Assembly: GCA_009928265.1 (NCBI GenBank)
Contig: RFPR01000033.1
Location: 1-17,519 of the forward strand
DNA length: 17,519 nt
Direction: 5' to 3'
Origin: Pseudomonadota bacterium
GTDB lineage: Bacteria > Verrucomicrobiota > Verrucomicrobiia > Chthoniobacterales > UBA6821
The position numbers and the translations under genes were made by a program. Below, piece after piece: positions 1 through 7,429 of this stretch (the first letter of the stretch is position 1; each line of letters opens with the position of its first letter). The notes under the pieces are model-generated. The model was not told the origin of the DNA and ran no database searches. It was given only the letters and a program-made list of their open reading frames with translations.

Positions 1-1017
1 ACTACTCTCGTGGATTCGCCCAACTACCAACGTGTCCGCCTCTGGTCAGGCATTACCTCGATCGGAGCCAACCTCGCCATGATCTGGGGACTCGCCCTCA
101 GTGCGTCGTGGTGGGCGAGTGCTGTCCATGGTGCTTGGGCGGTTTCGGTGGTCCTTGGTGTTGCAGCGACTGTGGTGACCTTGGCCAATCTGCCTTTTGA
201 TATGCTCACCGGACATGCTGTGGAGTGCGCAGTCGGTCGCACGGAAGTATCTGCAACCCGCTGGTTGTTGGAATGGATCTGCGGTCGTTTCGTGACGCTG
301 ATCGGTCTCTGGTTCGGTATGATTTATTTTTCGGCAATCCATCAAGCCCCGGGTGATGCCGTCGTCTCCCTGATCCTTGTCGCAGGAGTCGTGGTGATCC
401 TTTTGTTTTTATTCGTTCCTGCCGGATATCCTGCCCCGAAAGGATCCTCCCATGAGGTGTTTGAAAAAAGCATGGCTACGGAATCGGTTTCCTTGGCTGT
501 GAAATCAAGACCGGTGCGATGGTTTGATCTCGGCGATAACGAAACCGTGAACGGTTGCATCACTCCCTGGGGTTTCCTTTCGCTCTCAACCTCGGTAGCC
601 CAATGGCTCACCCCCCGCGAGGCGGCTCTCATGGCGGCCCGTGAGGAGTATTACCGTAGGTCGGGAGCCTGGATCCTGATCCTGCTCATCGTGTTGGTAT
701 GGACACTCCTGGGAATCTTGGCGGCATCCCTTCTTCCAAGCATGAACCCTGTGCAGGCAGGACTATACGGAGCCTCCGTCATGACTACCTGGTGCTTTCT
801 TGCACTCTTTGTCTGGCCAACACTGAATCGATTCTGGATGCGTCGTGCCGACTCTTTTCTGGCCTCGCTGGCTACTCATGGAGAGGTGCGTGATCTTTTG
901 TCCAAGATCGAACGGCTCAACGCCACGGACATATCGCTCTCTCCTGCCAAGACGGCAGTCTTTCATCCCATCCCTCCGCTTCAGGAAAGGCTCTCAAACT
1001 TGGACCGACGCTCATGA
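1..1017 (+). CDS. M48-like membrane protein, probable pseudo-protease (5' end may lie outside window)
   Basis: Membrane protein of 335 residues if it starts at the GTG at 10; the frame is open to the window edge and no ribosome-binding site is visible, so the true start may be upstream. Hydrophobic segments lie near residues 15-35, 43-62, 92-110, 117-137, 220-243 and 250-272. The region after residue 170 follows the M48 zinc-protease layout: an LTPREAAL stretch, then the place where HEXXH is expected, a RRAD motif near 278-281 and a terminal HPIPPLQERL (319-328) like the family's HPPLEER. The catalytic motif reads AAREEYY (209-215), so both zinc histidines are absent, and the usual glutamate before AD is arginine. 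I therefore infer a non-catalytic membrane protein. Its stop overlaps the next start (ATGA at 1014-1017), heading a plus-strand operon with the AlkB gene. The M48 relationship is by eye. Confidence 0.6.
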   Translation, partial: TTLVDSPNYQRVRLWSGITSIGANLAMIWGLALSASWWASAVHGAWAVSVVLGVAATVVTLANLPFDMLTGHAVECAVGRTEVSATRWLLEWICGRFVTLIGLWFGMIYFSAIHQAPGDAVVSLILVAGVVVILLFLFVPAGYPAPKGSSHEVFEKSMATESVSLAVKSRPVRWFDLGDNETVNGCITPWGFLSLSTSVAQWLTPREAALMAAREEYYRRSGAWILILLIVLVWTLLGILAASLLPSMNPVQAGLYGASVMTTWCFLALFVWPTLNRFWMRRADSFLASLATHGEVRDLLSKIERLNATDISLSPAKTAVFHPIPPLQERLSNLDRRS

Positions 1018-1136
1018 ACCAGATTCCCCGCCTGCTTTTCTTTGTCACCCGTTGGTTCGGAAATGCCATCGGTACTTCCCTTCATTGTCATGTCGGGAAG
1101 CCTCGTTTTTGGAGTCACCCGCCCAACTGGTCGTGA
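1014..1136 (+). CDS. possible 40-residue coupled small ORF
   Basis: ATG at 1014 overlaps the upstream stop (ATGA), and the TGA at 1134-1136 lies one base before the GTG start of the AlkB gene. The 40-residue product starts MNQIPRLLFF, is rich in aromatics, His and Pro, and ends PPNWS. I recognise no domain. It exactly fills the gap between two genes and chains their translation, which argues for expression; it may act only as a leader keeping ribosomes moving to the AlkB start. There is no strong Shine-Dalgarno before it. The alternative is that it is fortuitous and AlkB starts further upstream (TTG 1042, ATG 1063 or ATG 1090), overlapping this frame. Confidence 0.4.
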   Translation: MNQIPRLLFFVTRWFGNAIGTSLHCHVGKPRFWSHPPNWS

Positions 1137-1137
1137 G

Positions 1138-1755
1138 GTGAATCAGCAAACCCTGTTTCGCGAAAGCGAACACTCACTCCTGGTCCGGGATGGGGCTGTG
1201 GAGTACACGCCGTCATTCTTCAGTCTTCCGGAATCGGAGGCCCTTTTTCACGAGTTGCTTGAGACGACACCGTGGGAGGAGGACGAAGTGGTGTTTTTTG
1301 GGCAACGCAGAAAACTCTCCCGTAAAGTCGCTTGGATGGGGGATGCCGGGTTCACGTATTCCTACTCGGGCACCAGTAAAACAGCCTCCCGGTGGACGCC
1401 TCCGCTGATGCTTGTAAAGGAGCGTGTCGAACGGAGAACGGATCACCGATTCAACTCCTGTCTGCTCAATCTTTACCACGATGGCTCCGAGGGGATGGGA
1501 TGGCACAGCGATGATGAGAAAACCCTTGGTCGCAATCCCGTGATCGCATCGGTCAGTTTCGGTGCGGAGAGGATATTCAAACTCAAACACAGAAAGTCCA
1601 AAGAGGTGGTGTCCGTGCTCCTCGAACAAGGGAGTCTCCTTGTGATGAAAGGGGAAACCCAGCACCACTGGGTTCACACGATGCCCAAAACCAAGAAGGT
1701 CTCCAACCCGCGGATTAACCTCACATTCCGTCTGTTTGTTGGATCTCCGTCATGA
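1138..1755 (+). CDS. AlkB-family 2-oxoglutarate/Fe(II) DNA dealkylating dioxygenase
   Basis: This family oxidatively removes alkyl groups from damaged bases (1-methyladenine, 3-methylcytosine) using Fe(II), O2 and 2-oxoglutarate. From the GTG at 1138 the protein has 205 residues. It carries the Fe ligands H123 and D125 (WHSDDE, 122-127) and H180 (VHTMPK), and the 2-oxoglutarate arginine cluster NPRINLTFR (190-198; R192, R198). The substrate-side segments FNSCLLNLYHDGSEGMGWH (105-123) and NPVIASVSFGAER are typical of the ALKBH2/3-like bacterial branch, not E. coli AlkB. The GTG is preferred because homologues usually begin close to an MNQ-TLF sequence; TTG 1042, ATG 1063 and ATG 1090 are in-frame alternatives. 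The stop overlaps the next start (ATGA, 1752-1755), so it is coupled to the FAD oxidoreductase. Confidence 0.9.
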   Translation: MNQQTLFRESEHSLLVRDGAVEYTPSFFSLPESEALFHELLETTPWEEDEVVFFGQRRKLSRKVAWMGDAGFTYSYSGTSKTASRWTPPLMLVKERVERRTDHRFNSCLLNLYHDGSEGMGWHSDDEKTLGRNPVIASVSFGAERIFKLKHRKSKEVVSVLLEQGSLLVMKGETQHHWVHTMPKTKKVSNPRINLTFRLFVGSPS

Positions 1756-2795
1756 TCTGCGACGTAGCGATTATCGGTGCAGGATTGAGCGGCCTTTCGG
1801 CAGCGCGGCAACTTGCAGCCCAAGGGATCCAGGTTGTCATCGTTGAAAAGAGCCAAGGCGTGGGTGGTCGTGCCGCCACCCGCCGCATTCAACTACCCGA
1901 TGGAACGGAACAGCTGGTCGATCACGGCGCCCAATTTTTCACGGCCCGTGATCCACTCTTCCAGTCGCAGGTCTCGGCCTGGCTCTCGCAAGGGATTTGC
2001 TTTGAGTGGGCCACGGGATTCCATACGTGGAATGGCAAATCATTGAATCTCCCCGATCCCAAGTGGGAGGCACCGCGATATGCATGCCATGGTGGGATGA
2101 GTACCTTGGGAAAAAATCTATCCGAGGGTCTTCAGATCGTCAGGAATTTCACCGTTACGACGGTTTTGGTGGAAGACGGTGAATGGGTTCTTCATACAGA
2201 CACAGCCACCCCAATGGAACCGGTGCGAGCAAAGAGCCTTTTCTGCTCTGCTCCCGTGCCTCAGTCCCTGCGCTTGGTGGGGCCGCATCTTTTAGCCGCA
2301 GAACGGGAGTGCCTTGAGGGAATAACCTTTGGCTCCTGCCTCGCCGTGATGGCCTGTTATGAAAATCTTCCCTCAGACCTTGGGTGGAAGGGTATCCAGA
2401 TTCGGGATGATCATTCTCCCCTCTCTTGGATAGCTCTTGATTCCTCACGCCGTGATCCAAATCAACGTCAAGGTGCCTTGGTGATTCATGCCTCGCCGGA
2501 GTTCAGCTCGGGGGAAACGCTCTCCACGCCGGAGGGAAAAGAGAAGGCGGCCGCAGAGATGCTCCGGGAAGCCGGCAGAATTCTTGGTGAATGGGCAGGA
2601 AGGCCTCGCCATGCGATCAATCATCTTTGGCGCTATGCCATCCCTCTCTCCGAGGGGATGCCAGAAGGTTACGTTCGCTCCGAAAGCCAAGTCCCACTCT
2701 ATCTGATCGGAGATGGACTCCAGAACGGCCGTGTGGAGGGGGCGTGGCTTTCGGGATTCAAGGCGGCACGGGACTATCTTGTGAGGCATGGGTAA
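1752..2795 (+). CDS. NAD(P)/FAD-dependent oxidoreductase, renalase/amine-oxidase-like
   Basis: Flavoprotein of 347 residues. The N-terminal dinucleotide fold has the FAD motif GAGLSG (9-14), an acidic residue ending the second strand (E32) and the second FAD motif GVGGRAATRR (near 36-45). The C-terminus closes the FAD site with LIGDGLQNGRVEGAWLSG (318-335). This is the layout of COG3380/renalase-like oxidoreductases. The substrate is not identifiable; relatives oxidise amines or aberrant NAD(P)H isomers. Start codon ATG at 1752 overlaps the AlkB stop by four bases, so the two are co-translated. Having a flavoprotein coupled to a DNA dealkylase, in a locus with two photolyase-type flavoproteins, suggests a repair or redox-housekeeping role, but that is inference. 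Length is ordinary for the family and no truncation is seen. Confidence 0.85.
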   Translation: MICDVAIIGAGLSGLSAARQLAAQGIQVVIVEKSQGVGGRAATRRIQLPDGTEQLVDHGAQFFTARDPLFQSQVSAWLSQGICFEWATGFHTWNGKSLNLPDPKWEAPRYACHGGMSTLGKNLSEGLQIVRNFTVTTVLVEDGEWVLHTDTATPMEPVRAKSLFCSAPVPQSLRLVGPHLLAAERECLEGITFGSCLAVMACYENLPSDLGWKGIQIRDDHSPLSWIALDSSRRDPNQRQGALVIHASPEFSSGETLSTPEGKEKAAAEMLREAGRILGEWAGRPRHAINHLWRYAIPLSEGMPEGYVRSESQVPLYLIGDGLQNGRVEGAWLSGFKAARDYLVRHG

Positions 2796-2858
2796 ACCCC
2801 AAGCCATGACTGATTCTGTCATAGAAAAGTCATCAGTCCTGAAAGTACACTGCTCGAT

Positions 2859-3107
2859 GTGACTCACATCCACGGAGATCAGATTTCCCTTGTGATCCGG
2901 CTTGCGTGGGAGGACCGGACGACCTTTGAGGAGATCAAGACACGCACTGGACTCTCCGAGAGGGAGGTGATCGATGTGATGAGGCGCGAACTGAAACCAT
3001 CAAGCTTTGCTCTCTGGCGAAAAAGGGTCGCCGGTCGGGTGACGAAACACCGGAAGCTGCTTGAGCGACGCTTGAAGTCCGTTCCTCATGAGGAATCCGA
3101 TTACTAG
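2859..3107 (+). CDS. TIGR03643-family small helix-turn-helix-like protein
   Basis: Protein of 82 residues beginning at GTG 2859; no in-frame ATG exists between this and the upstream in-frame TGA at 2811. It matches my recollection of the TIGR03643 family: LAWEDRTTFEEIKTRTGLSE, then EVIDVMRRELKPSSFALWRKRV and a basic tail with GRVTKHRK. The middle looks like a small helix-turn-helix (EEIKTRTGLSEREVIDVMRR), so nucleic-acid binding is plausible but unproven. It follows the AlkB/FAD pair by 63 bases and is convergent with the photolyase-like gene, whose stop lies only 4 bases beyond its own. I recall family members often sitting near photolyase/cryptochrome genes, which fits here. Biochemical function is unknown. 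Confidence 0.8.
   Translation: MTHIHGDQISLVIRLAWEDRTTFEEIKTRTGLSEREVIDVMRRELKPSSFALWRKRVAGRVTKHRKLLERRLKSVPHEESDY
3082..3095. repeat. 14-bp perfect palindrome in the 3' end of the TIGR03643 gene
   Basis: TTCCTCATGAGGAA is a perfect palindrome ten bases before the stop codon of the small gene and close to the convergent gene end. It has no loop, so a DNA-binding site fits better than an RNA terminator. It may be chance from coding sequence. Confidence 0.3.
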
Positions 3108-3111
3108 AGGA

Positions 3112-4323
3112 CTAAGCGATCAGTGACAGCTGTTTTAGGACGGAGGGTATCCGCTCCTTCAATTTGAAGAATCCATGAGTTGCATGAGGCCAGAATGCCT
3201 CATCCCAAGGATGACGAAGTTTTCTTAGCTTAACCTGGTTGCTTGCCAAATCCGAGAGCACCGGTTCGATCAGACTGCGGATCGGGCCGACAGGGGGAGT
3301 CATGATGCTGAAACTATCCGCTCCATACTCCAGAAGAAGGGTGCGTAGTTTCGCTGATCGTGATTCCTCACCAACTTGGAGTCGGTGGACTGGGCACTGA
3401 AATTCGCCGGCCAACCGAGCAACAGTTCCCTCAATCGCGTTGTGCTTCCATGCCGAGGGAAGGGCTCCAATTTCAGGATAAGCCTCAGCCGCCTGAAGAA
3501 GAACGATGGCCATGACATCGCGTTGTGGAATACCCCAATTCTCGGGGAGCAGATCCTCTTCAGTGACGAGAAGGACTGTTTTTTCGCCCGCAATATGATG
3601 ATCCGCTCGAGACAATGGGAGTGACGGGTGGATGGTGAAAGACTCCTGCATCGGAGGAGCTTCCTGAGCAAGAAGGCCATGCGGGGAATAAAGGCCGTTC
3701 GTGAAGCGCTCGATATTCCCGGCGGTCGCCAGATAGACCTTTCCCTGAGTCTGCAATCCGCAGACCCAGCGCCACGAGAGAGTGTTCGAAGCCGGGTCTC
3801 CGTCCAGAAGGTGCCTCATGAAGAAGCCAGCTCCGAGTTGCCAGGGCAGACCTAGCGTATGAATCCAGATGCTCGCGAACCACATCCTCACATGGTTATG
3901 AAGATAACCCGTTTCACGCAGCTCGCGTGACCAGTCATCAAAACAACCCAGACCCGTTTTACCCTCTTCGGCTCGTTGCACGCTTTCTGCAAAATCTGGC
4001 TCCACGGCCATACGACTGCGCAACACGTGAAGATCGTTTAGGTAGCGGAACCAGACTTCTGGTCGCATTTCCAACCATCCTTTCCAGTACGTACGCCAGC
4101 AGACCTCCTGAAGGAACTTCTCCGCCGCCGCAAAAGAGTGTCGCGCCAGGACATCACGGGCAACCTCCTCCTCGCTGACAAGACGATGACGGATGTAGGG
4201 AGAGAGTCCGGAGACCGTTCCCGGAACATGGTTTCGACGGGAGGCGTACTCCTCACCGGCCTTCACGGCAAAATCGCGGAGTCGTGCCAGTCCGGCGTCT
4301 CGTGTTGCTGGATATGCCGCCAT
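3112..4323 (-). CDS. photolyase-superfamily FAD-binding protein with apparently swapped domain order
   Basis: Protein of 403 residues related to DNA photolyase/cryptochrome. It lacks an N-terminal antenna domain and opens directly in the FAD-binding helical domain. Visible are the FAD-phosphate motif GLSPYIRHRLVS (39-50), WRTYWKGWLEMRP (76-88), GYLHNHVRMWFASIW (139-153) and LLDGDPASNTLSWRWVCG (172-189). N180 and W184 align with E. coli N378 and W382, W161 with W359, and Y140 replaces W306. After a linker (about 216-247), residues 248-370 look like an alternating alpha/beta domain, beginning KTVLLVTEEDLLPE, much as photolyase N-termini begin with a strand and RRDLR. It ends WPHATHGFFKLKERIP. 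Domain order thus appears permuted. It is the last gene of the TetR-ABC1-ARH operon, 8 bases after the ARH-like stop. DNA substrate and light activity are unproven. Confidence 0.85.
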   Translation of the reverse strand: MAAYPATRDAGLARLRDFAVKAGEEYASRRNHVPGTVSGLSPYIRHRLVSEEEVARDVLARHSFAAAEKFLQEVCWRTYWKGWLEMRPEVWFRYLNDLHVLRSRMAVEPDFAESVQRAEEGKTGLGCFDDWSRELRETGYLHNHVRMWFASIWIHTLGLPWQLGAGFFMRHLLDGDPASNTLSWRWVCGLQTQGKVYLATAGNIERFTNGLYSPHGLLAQEAPPMQESFTIHPSLPLSRADHHIAGEKTVLLVTEEDLLPENWGIPQRDVMAIVLLQAAEAYPEIGALPSAWKHNAIEGTVARLAGEFQCPVHRLQVGEESRSAKLRTLLLEYGADSFSIMTPPVGPIRSLIEPVLSDLASNQVKLRKLRHPWDEAFWPHATHGFFKLKERIPSVLKQLSLIA

Positions 4324-4331
4324 TCTGAAAT

Positions 4332-5288
4332 CTAAAGACGGAAACGCTCAGGCACTCCATTGGCTGCTGCCAGCAGACTTCCAACGACTGCACCCCGGTG
4401 GCAGTTGTCACCTCCGACCATAGCGTTGGCGATGATGCCGGCTGCGAAGTCGCCGCTGTATTTCCAGACGAGGTAGAGTGAGGCAGGCATCGCATCGGCG
4501 ATGTAGCAGGCGGGGCTGAACCGTGATCCGATCACATGCTCATCGGGCTGATGCAGCCATGAGTTGCTCTTGTTACCCGAAATCCAGTCGCCTGCCTCCG
4601 CGCGGATGGCCTCGTGGAGAGATGTCCCTTCCGATACTTTCCAGAGAAGCCTCACAAGAGTGTCCGCGGCGCGCAGCACATTGGCATGGGCATGGGTTAG
4701 GCCGACATGCTCCTTTACGATCTTTCTCAACTCAGGGAGATCGGTTCCTTCCAAGGCAGCGCAGAGCGCGGGTACCGTGGCAAGCCCGCCGATGTGCTCA
4801 TCGCTGATGCCACACTTCCGCGGTTTTTTCCCCTGGGCGTAGCGCGTGAAGAAAGCCCGGTGGTATTCCTCGACATAGGTGTCGCGATGCCATCCCACCT
4901 CAAGCATCCGGGCGATGTATCGGTCGAGCCAGGCATCCGCATCATAGCCGCCACGCTCACGCACGAGGGCAAAGAGTTCGCTAGCTAATCGGAAGTTGAG
5001 CGTGTTCTCACCCGCCTTCAGAAACTGATGATAGTGGATTCCCCTTTGCCCCCAATACTGCGCCTGCTCGCGGAGGATATCCCCCTTCTCATTGAGCGCA
5101 TGATATTCGGATCGCCAGAGGATACTGCCCGGGTGAGGGCTCTTCGGCTCGAGGAAGCGATCGACGACGCCGTAGTCGCGGCGGAGTGCCGCCGTGTCGT
5201 AGTACCAATGAACCGGCATCGCCAGAGCATCGGCGGCGAGTGAACCGAGGTATGCCTGATGCCATCGCGAACTTGTTTCTTCGTTCAT
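4332..5288 (-). CDS. ADP-ribosylglycohydrolase-family protein with atypical metal motifs
   Basis: Protein of 318 residues from the ATG at 5288, which overlaps the upstream ABC1 stop (ATGA, 5285-5288); an in-frame TTG at 5300 is a weaker choice. The fold is recognisable from YLGSLAADALAMPVHWYYD (13-31) and the closing MVGGDNCHRGAVVGSLLAAA (290-309), matching the start and end of ARH/DraG hydrolases, which remove ADP-ribose from proteins or nucleic acids. The usual TDDTxM metal motif is replaced by GENTLN (93-98), and the C-terminal GGDTDT by GGDNCHRG (292-299). Hydrolase activity is therefore uncertain. From memory, the branch resembles the J1-crystallin/SelJ-like ARH proteins. It sits between an atypical kinase and a photolyase-like gene in one operon. 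Modified target unknown. Confidence 0.8.
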   Translation of the reverse strand: MNEETSSRWHQAYLGSLAADALAMPVHWYYDTAALRRDYGVVDRFLEPKSPHPGSILWRSEYHALNEKGDILREQAQYWGQRGIHYHQFLKAGENTLNFRLASELFALVRERGGYDADAWLDRYIARMLEVGWHRDTYVEEYHRAFFTRYAQGKKPRKCGISDEHIGGLATVPALCAALEGTDLPELRKIVKEHVGLTHAHANVLRAADTLVRLLWKVSEGTSLHEAIRAEAGDWISGNKSNSWLHQPDEHVIGSRFSPACYIADAMPASLYLVWKYSGDFAAGIIANAMVGGDNCHRGAVVGSLLAAANGVPERFRL

Positions 5289-6640
5289 GAATTGATCCAA
5301 GCCGGGAGTTCGATCCGGACCCGAGCTCCGATGCGGCCAAGCAGGCTGTAGAGTCCGAAGAAGGCACGGTTCACATAGATCGTGTCGGGAGAGCCTCTCT
5401 GACCGCGCATTGTCCGAAGATGATCGGCGCGGCGGTTCTCCTCACCGAGGTCGTAGATCGCTTTCAGGAACTCCGGATCACCGAAATCAAAGATTCCGCT
5501 GCGGAACGGGCGCGCCAGCAGTTCCAGCCAGACCATACAGAGAGAGGTGATCATGGAGATTTCCTCAGGACCATCCTCGGGAAGGATCACATCAAGATCG
5601 CGCAGGGCTTGCTGGAGGAGTGCAGGATCGCGTTCCAGGCGTGGATCGAGGAATCGGAACTGCTTGCGGTAGAACTCCTCGGAGATCTTCTTCGTGCATC
5701 CGAAGTCGAGCACCCAGAGTTCATCGTTTTTCACGAGGAAATTGCCCGGGTGTGGATCGGCATGGAAGAGCATCAGGTCGTGCACCTGATGGGCGTAAAA
5801 GTCCCAAAGGGCCTGTCCGATCGTGTCGCGCTCGGTCTGGGTGGCCCCTCCGTCCGCAAAGCGGTCTAGCGGTGTCCCGTCAATCCAGTCGGACGTCAGA
5901 ATCCTGCCTGTCGAGAGCTCGGGGTGGTAGCCAGGGAACCGCACTCCCCGGAGATGGGCCGAGGCCTTGGTCAGCTCCATGGAGCGCTCCAGCTCGTGAC
6001 GGTAGTCGGTCTCCTCAAGCAGGCGGGTCTCGACCTCGCGAAAATAGGAATCCACATCAGCTTCGCGCAGACCGAGGATCCGAAGGGCAATCGGCTTCAC
6101 GACCGCAAGGTCGCTCTTCAGGCTACGGGCGACGCCCGGATACTGGACCTTCACGGCTAAGTCGCGACCCTTACGTCGCGCCCGGTGCACCTGTCCGATA
6201 GAGGCACCGTGGGAGGCCTTCTTCTCGAAGAGCTCAAAGAGCTCCTCCGGCCCCTTTCCAAACTCGCGCCGAAAAGTCTGAGCTACCAGCGGATAGGAGA
6301 GTGGCGGCACCGAGGACTGGGCTTGGGCGAACTGGCGCGCATAGGCGGCGGGGAGCAGGTTCTTATCGATGCTGAGCATCTGAGCGAGCTTGAGCGGGCC
6401 GCCCTTGAGCTTGCTGAAGGTGTCGTAGACCGCTTCGGCATTGTTCTCATCGAGTTCCTCGCGGAGTCTTCGGAGGTTCGACGCGTCTTTCCCTCCGACC
6501 ATAGAGCGGCCGTAGTGCTTCAGATAGTTCATGCCGACGCGTGCCCCGGCCCCTCCCAGCGCGGCCATGCGCCCGATGGCACCCTCGCGGATTGTCTCCT
6601 GATCCTTTTTCCGGCTCTTTCCCGACGGTGAATCTTTCAC
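5285..6640 (-). CDS. ABC1/AarF/UbiB/ADCK-family atypical protein kinase-like protein
   Basis: Protein of 451 residues of the UbiB family, known for roles in ubiquinone or isoprenoid lipid metabolism and for ATPase rather than ordinary protein-kinase activity. Visible: the N-terminal extension motif, here GGPLKLAQMLS (80-90; KLAQ where the family has KxGQ); the nucleotide loop HGASIGQVH (144-152); the ATP lysine K164 in VKVQYPG; the ExD-type LLEETDY (207-213); the catalytic HADPHPGN (293-300); and LDFG (311-314). All core kinase-fold residues are present. GTG start at 6640 is backed by a good ribosome-binding site at 6648-6656. It follows the TetR gene by 54 bases and overlaps the ARH-like gene. 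No ubiquinone genes are nearby, so the lipid or flavin-linked substrate is unclear. Confidence 0.9.
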   Translation of the reverse strand: MKDSPSGKSRKKDQETIREGAIGRMAALGGAGARVGMNYLKHYGRSMVGGKDASNLRRLREELDENNAEAVYDTFSKLKGGPLKLAQMLSIDKNLLPAAYARQFAQAQSSVPPLSYPLVAQTFRREFGKGPEELFELFEKKASHGASIGQVHRARRKGRDLAVKVQYPGVARSLKSDLAVVKPIALRILGLREADVDSYFREVETRLLEETDYRHELERSMELTKASAHLRGVRFPGYHPELSTGRILTSDWIDGTPLDRFADGGATQTERDTIGQALWDFYAHQVHDLMLFHADPHPGNFLVKNDELWVLDFGCTKKISEEFYRKQFRFLDPRLERDPALLQQALRDLDVILPEDGPEEISMITSLCMVWLELLARPFRSGIFDFGDPEFLKAIYDLGEENRRADHLRTMRGQRGSPDTIYVNRAFFGLYSLLGRIGARVRIELPAWINS

Positions 6641-6647
6641 CGGATCA

Positions 6648-6656
6648 CTTCCCCTT
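6648..6656 (-). promoter_or_regulatory. ribosome-binding site of the ABC1 kinase gene
   Basis: On the minus strand AAGGGGAAG lies 7 bases before the GTG at 6640. This strong Shine-Dalgarno supports GTG as the start. Confidence 0.65.
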
Positions 6657-6694
6657 GCAGCCGGACCACGGGTTGCCCGGCAGGAGGAATCGGA

Positions 6695-7339
6695 TCAGAT
6701 CGGCCGCGAGCGGAAGAGGTCAAAGGCCAGAGTCACGGTCTTCTCGATGAAGGCGTCGGTGCGCTCGAACTCCTCGCTCTCATCCTTGAGCCACTGGTCG
6801 ATGACCCAGCGCAGATGGACGTACAGGATCCCCGGATACAGCGTGGTTAGGCCGCGGCGTTCAGCGATCTCGCCCGACTCCGTGCCCCGTTCGACGAGGC
6901 GGTGGGCAAAAGCGAGAAACTCAGCACGCATGCCCTCCAAGGCTCCCGGATGGAATAGAGGGGAGATGTCGTGGAAGCGCTCCAGTAGGAGCGAGCGTGA
7001 AGAGGTCGCCGACTGGGTCAGGGCAAAGAGAAAGGCGAGGTAGCGCTCGCGGGCGGTGAACTCTTCCCAGGCCTCCCCGTTCTCGACTGCCGAAATTACC
7101 CCGTTGATCCAGTGACGCCAGAAAGCCTTCTCTACCGCGTGGAGCGAGGGGAAGTGCTTGTAGAAGACAGCCTCAGTGATCCCGAGAGCCTTGCAGAATC
7201 GCGCCACGGAACGCGGCGGATGACCCTCCTCAGACCAATGGGCTGCGAAGGCCTCGAGAATCTTGGCGCGGAGATCGGTAGCGGTGCCGGCTTTGGAACT
7301 GGCGCTGGTCTTGGAGCGGGAAGGACGCTTGGTGGCCAT
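6695..7339 (-). CDS. TetR-family transcriptional regulator
   Basis: Protein of 214 residues from the ATG at 7339; a TTG further upstream (7366) would add nine residues and is less likely. A basic Ser/Lys-rich tail precedes a helix-turn-helix, RSVARFCKALGITEAVFYKHFPS (about 43-65), with the YKHF signature of TetR proteins. An all-helical C-terminal ligand/dimer domain follows. It heads the minus-strand operon with the ABC1 kinase, ARH-like and photolyase-like genes, and is divergent from a DoxX-like gene across a 125-base gap holding inverted repeats (7359-7390, 7420-7429). Autoregulation and control of the divergent gene are likely by family habit. The ligand cannot be read from sequence. Confidence 0.9.
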   Translation of the reverse strand: MATKRPSRSKTSASSKAGTATDLRAKILEAFAAHWSEEGHPPRSVARFCKALGITEAVFYKHFPSLHAVEKAFWRHWINGVISAVENGEAWEEFTARERYLAFLFALTQSATSSRSLLLERFHDISPLFHPGALEGMRAEFLAFAHRLVERGTESGEIAERRGLTTLYPGILYVHLRWVIDQWLKDESEEFERTDAFIEKTVTLAFDLFRSRPI

Positions 7340-7358
7340 AGGCCTAAAGACTACTGCA

Positions 7359-7390
7359 TCGGGCAAGCAGGTGCAATCAACCCTGCCCGA
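7359..7390. promoter_or_regulatory. interrupted inverted repeat, candidate TetR operator
   Basis: Seven-base arms TCGGGCA (7359-7365) and TGCCCGA (7384-7390) flank an 18-base spacer, between the divergent TetR (starts 7339) and DoxX-like (starts 7465) genes. The location suits an autoregulatory operator. The spacer is wider than in most TetR operators, so this is tentative. Confidence 0.35.
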
Positions 7391-7419
7391 AGGTGATGAT
7401 CAGTGGCGCTCTCACACCG

Positions 7420-7429
7420 GGGAATTCCC
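7420..7429. promoter_or_regulatory. 10-bp perfect palindrome in the TetR/DoxX divergent region
   Basis: GGGAATTCCC lies 35 bases before the DoxX-like start. It is a second candidate operator half-site or dimer site; a palindrome of this size can also occur by chance. Confidence 0.25.

Noticed and set aside
2808..2838. Inverted repeat GACTGAT/ATCAGTC after the FAD oxidoreductase gene
   Set aside because: Arms of seven bases with a 17-base loop, AT-rich and with no T-run; too weak to call a terminator or operator.
5420..6631. Several long plus-strand frames across the ABC1 gene
   Set aside because: The minus-strand kinase has all its family motifs, and the plus-strand translations are low-complexity or motif-free.
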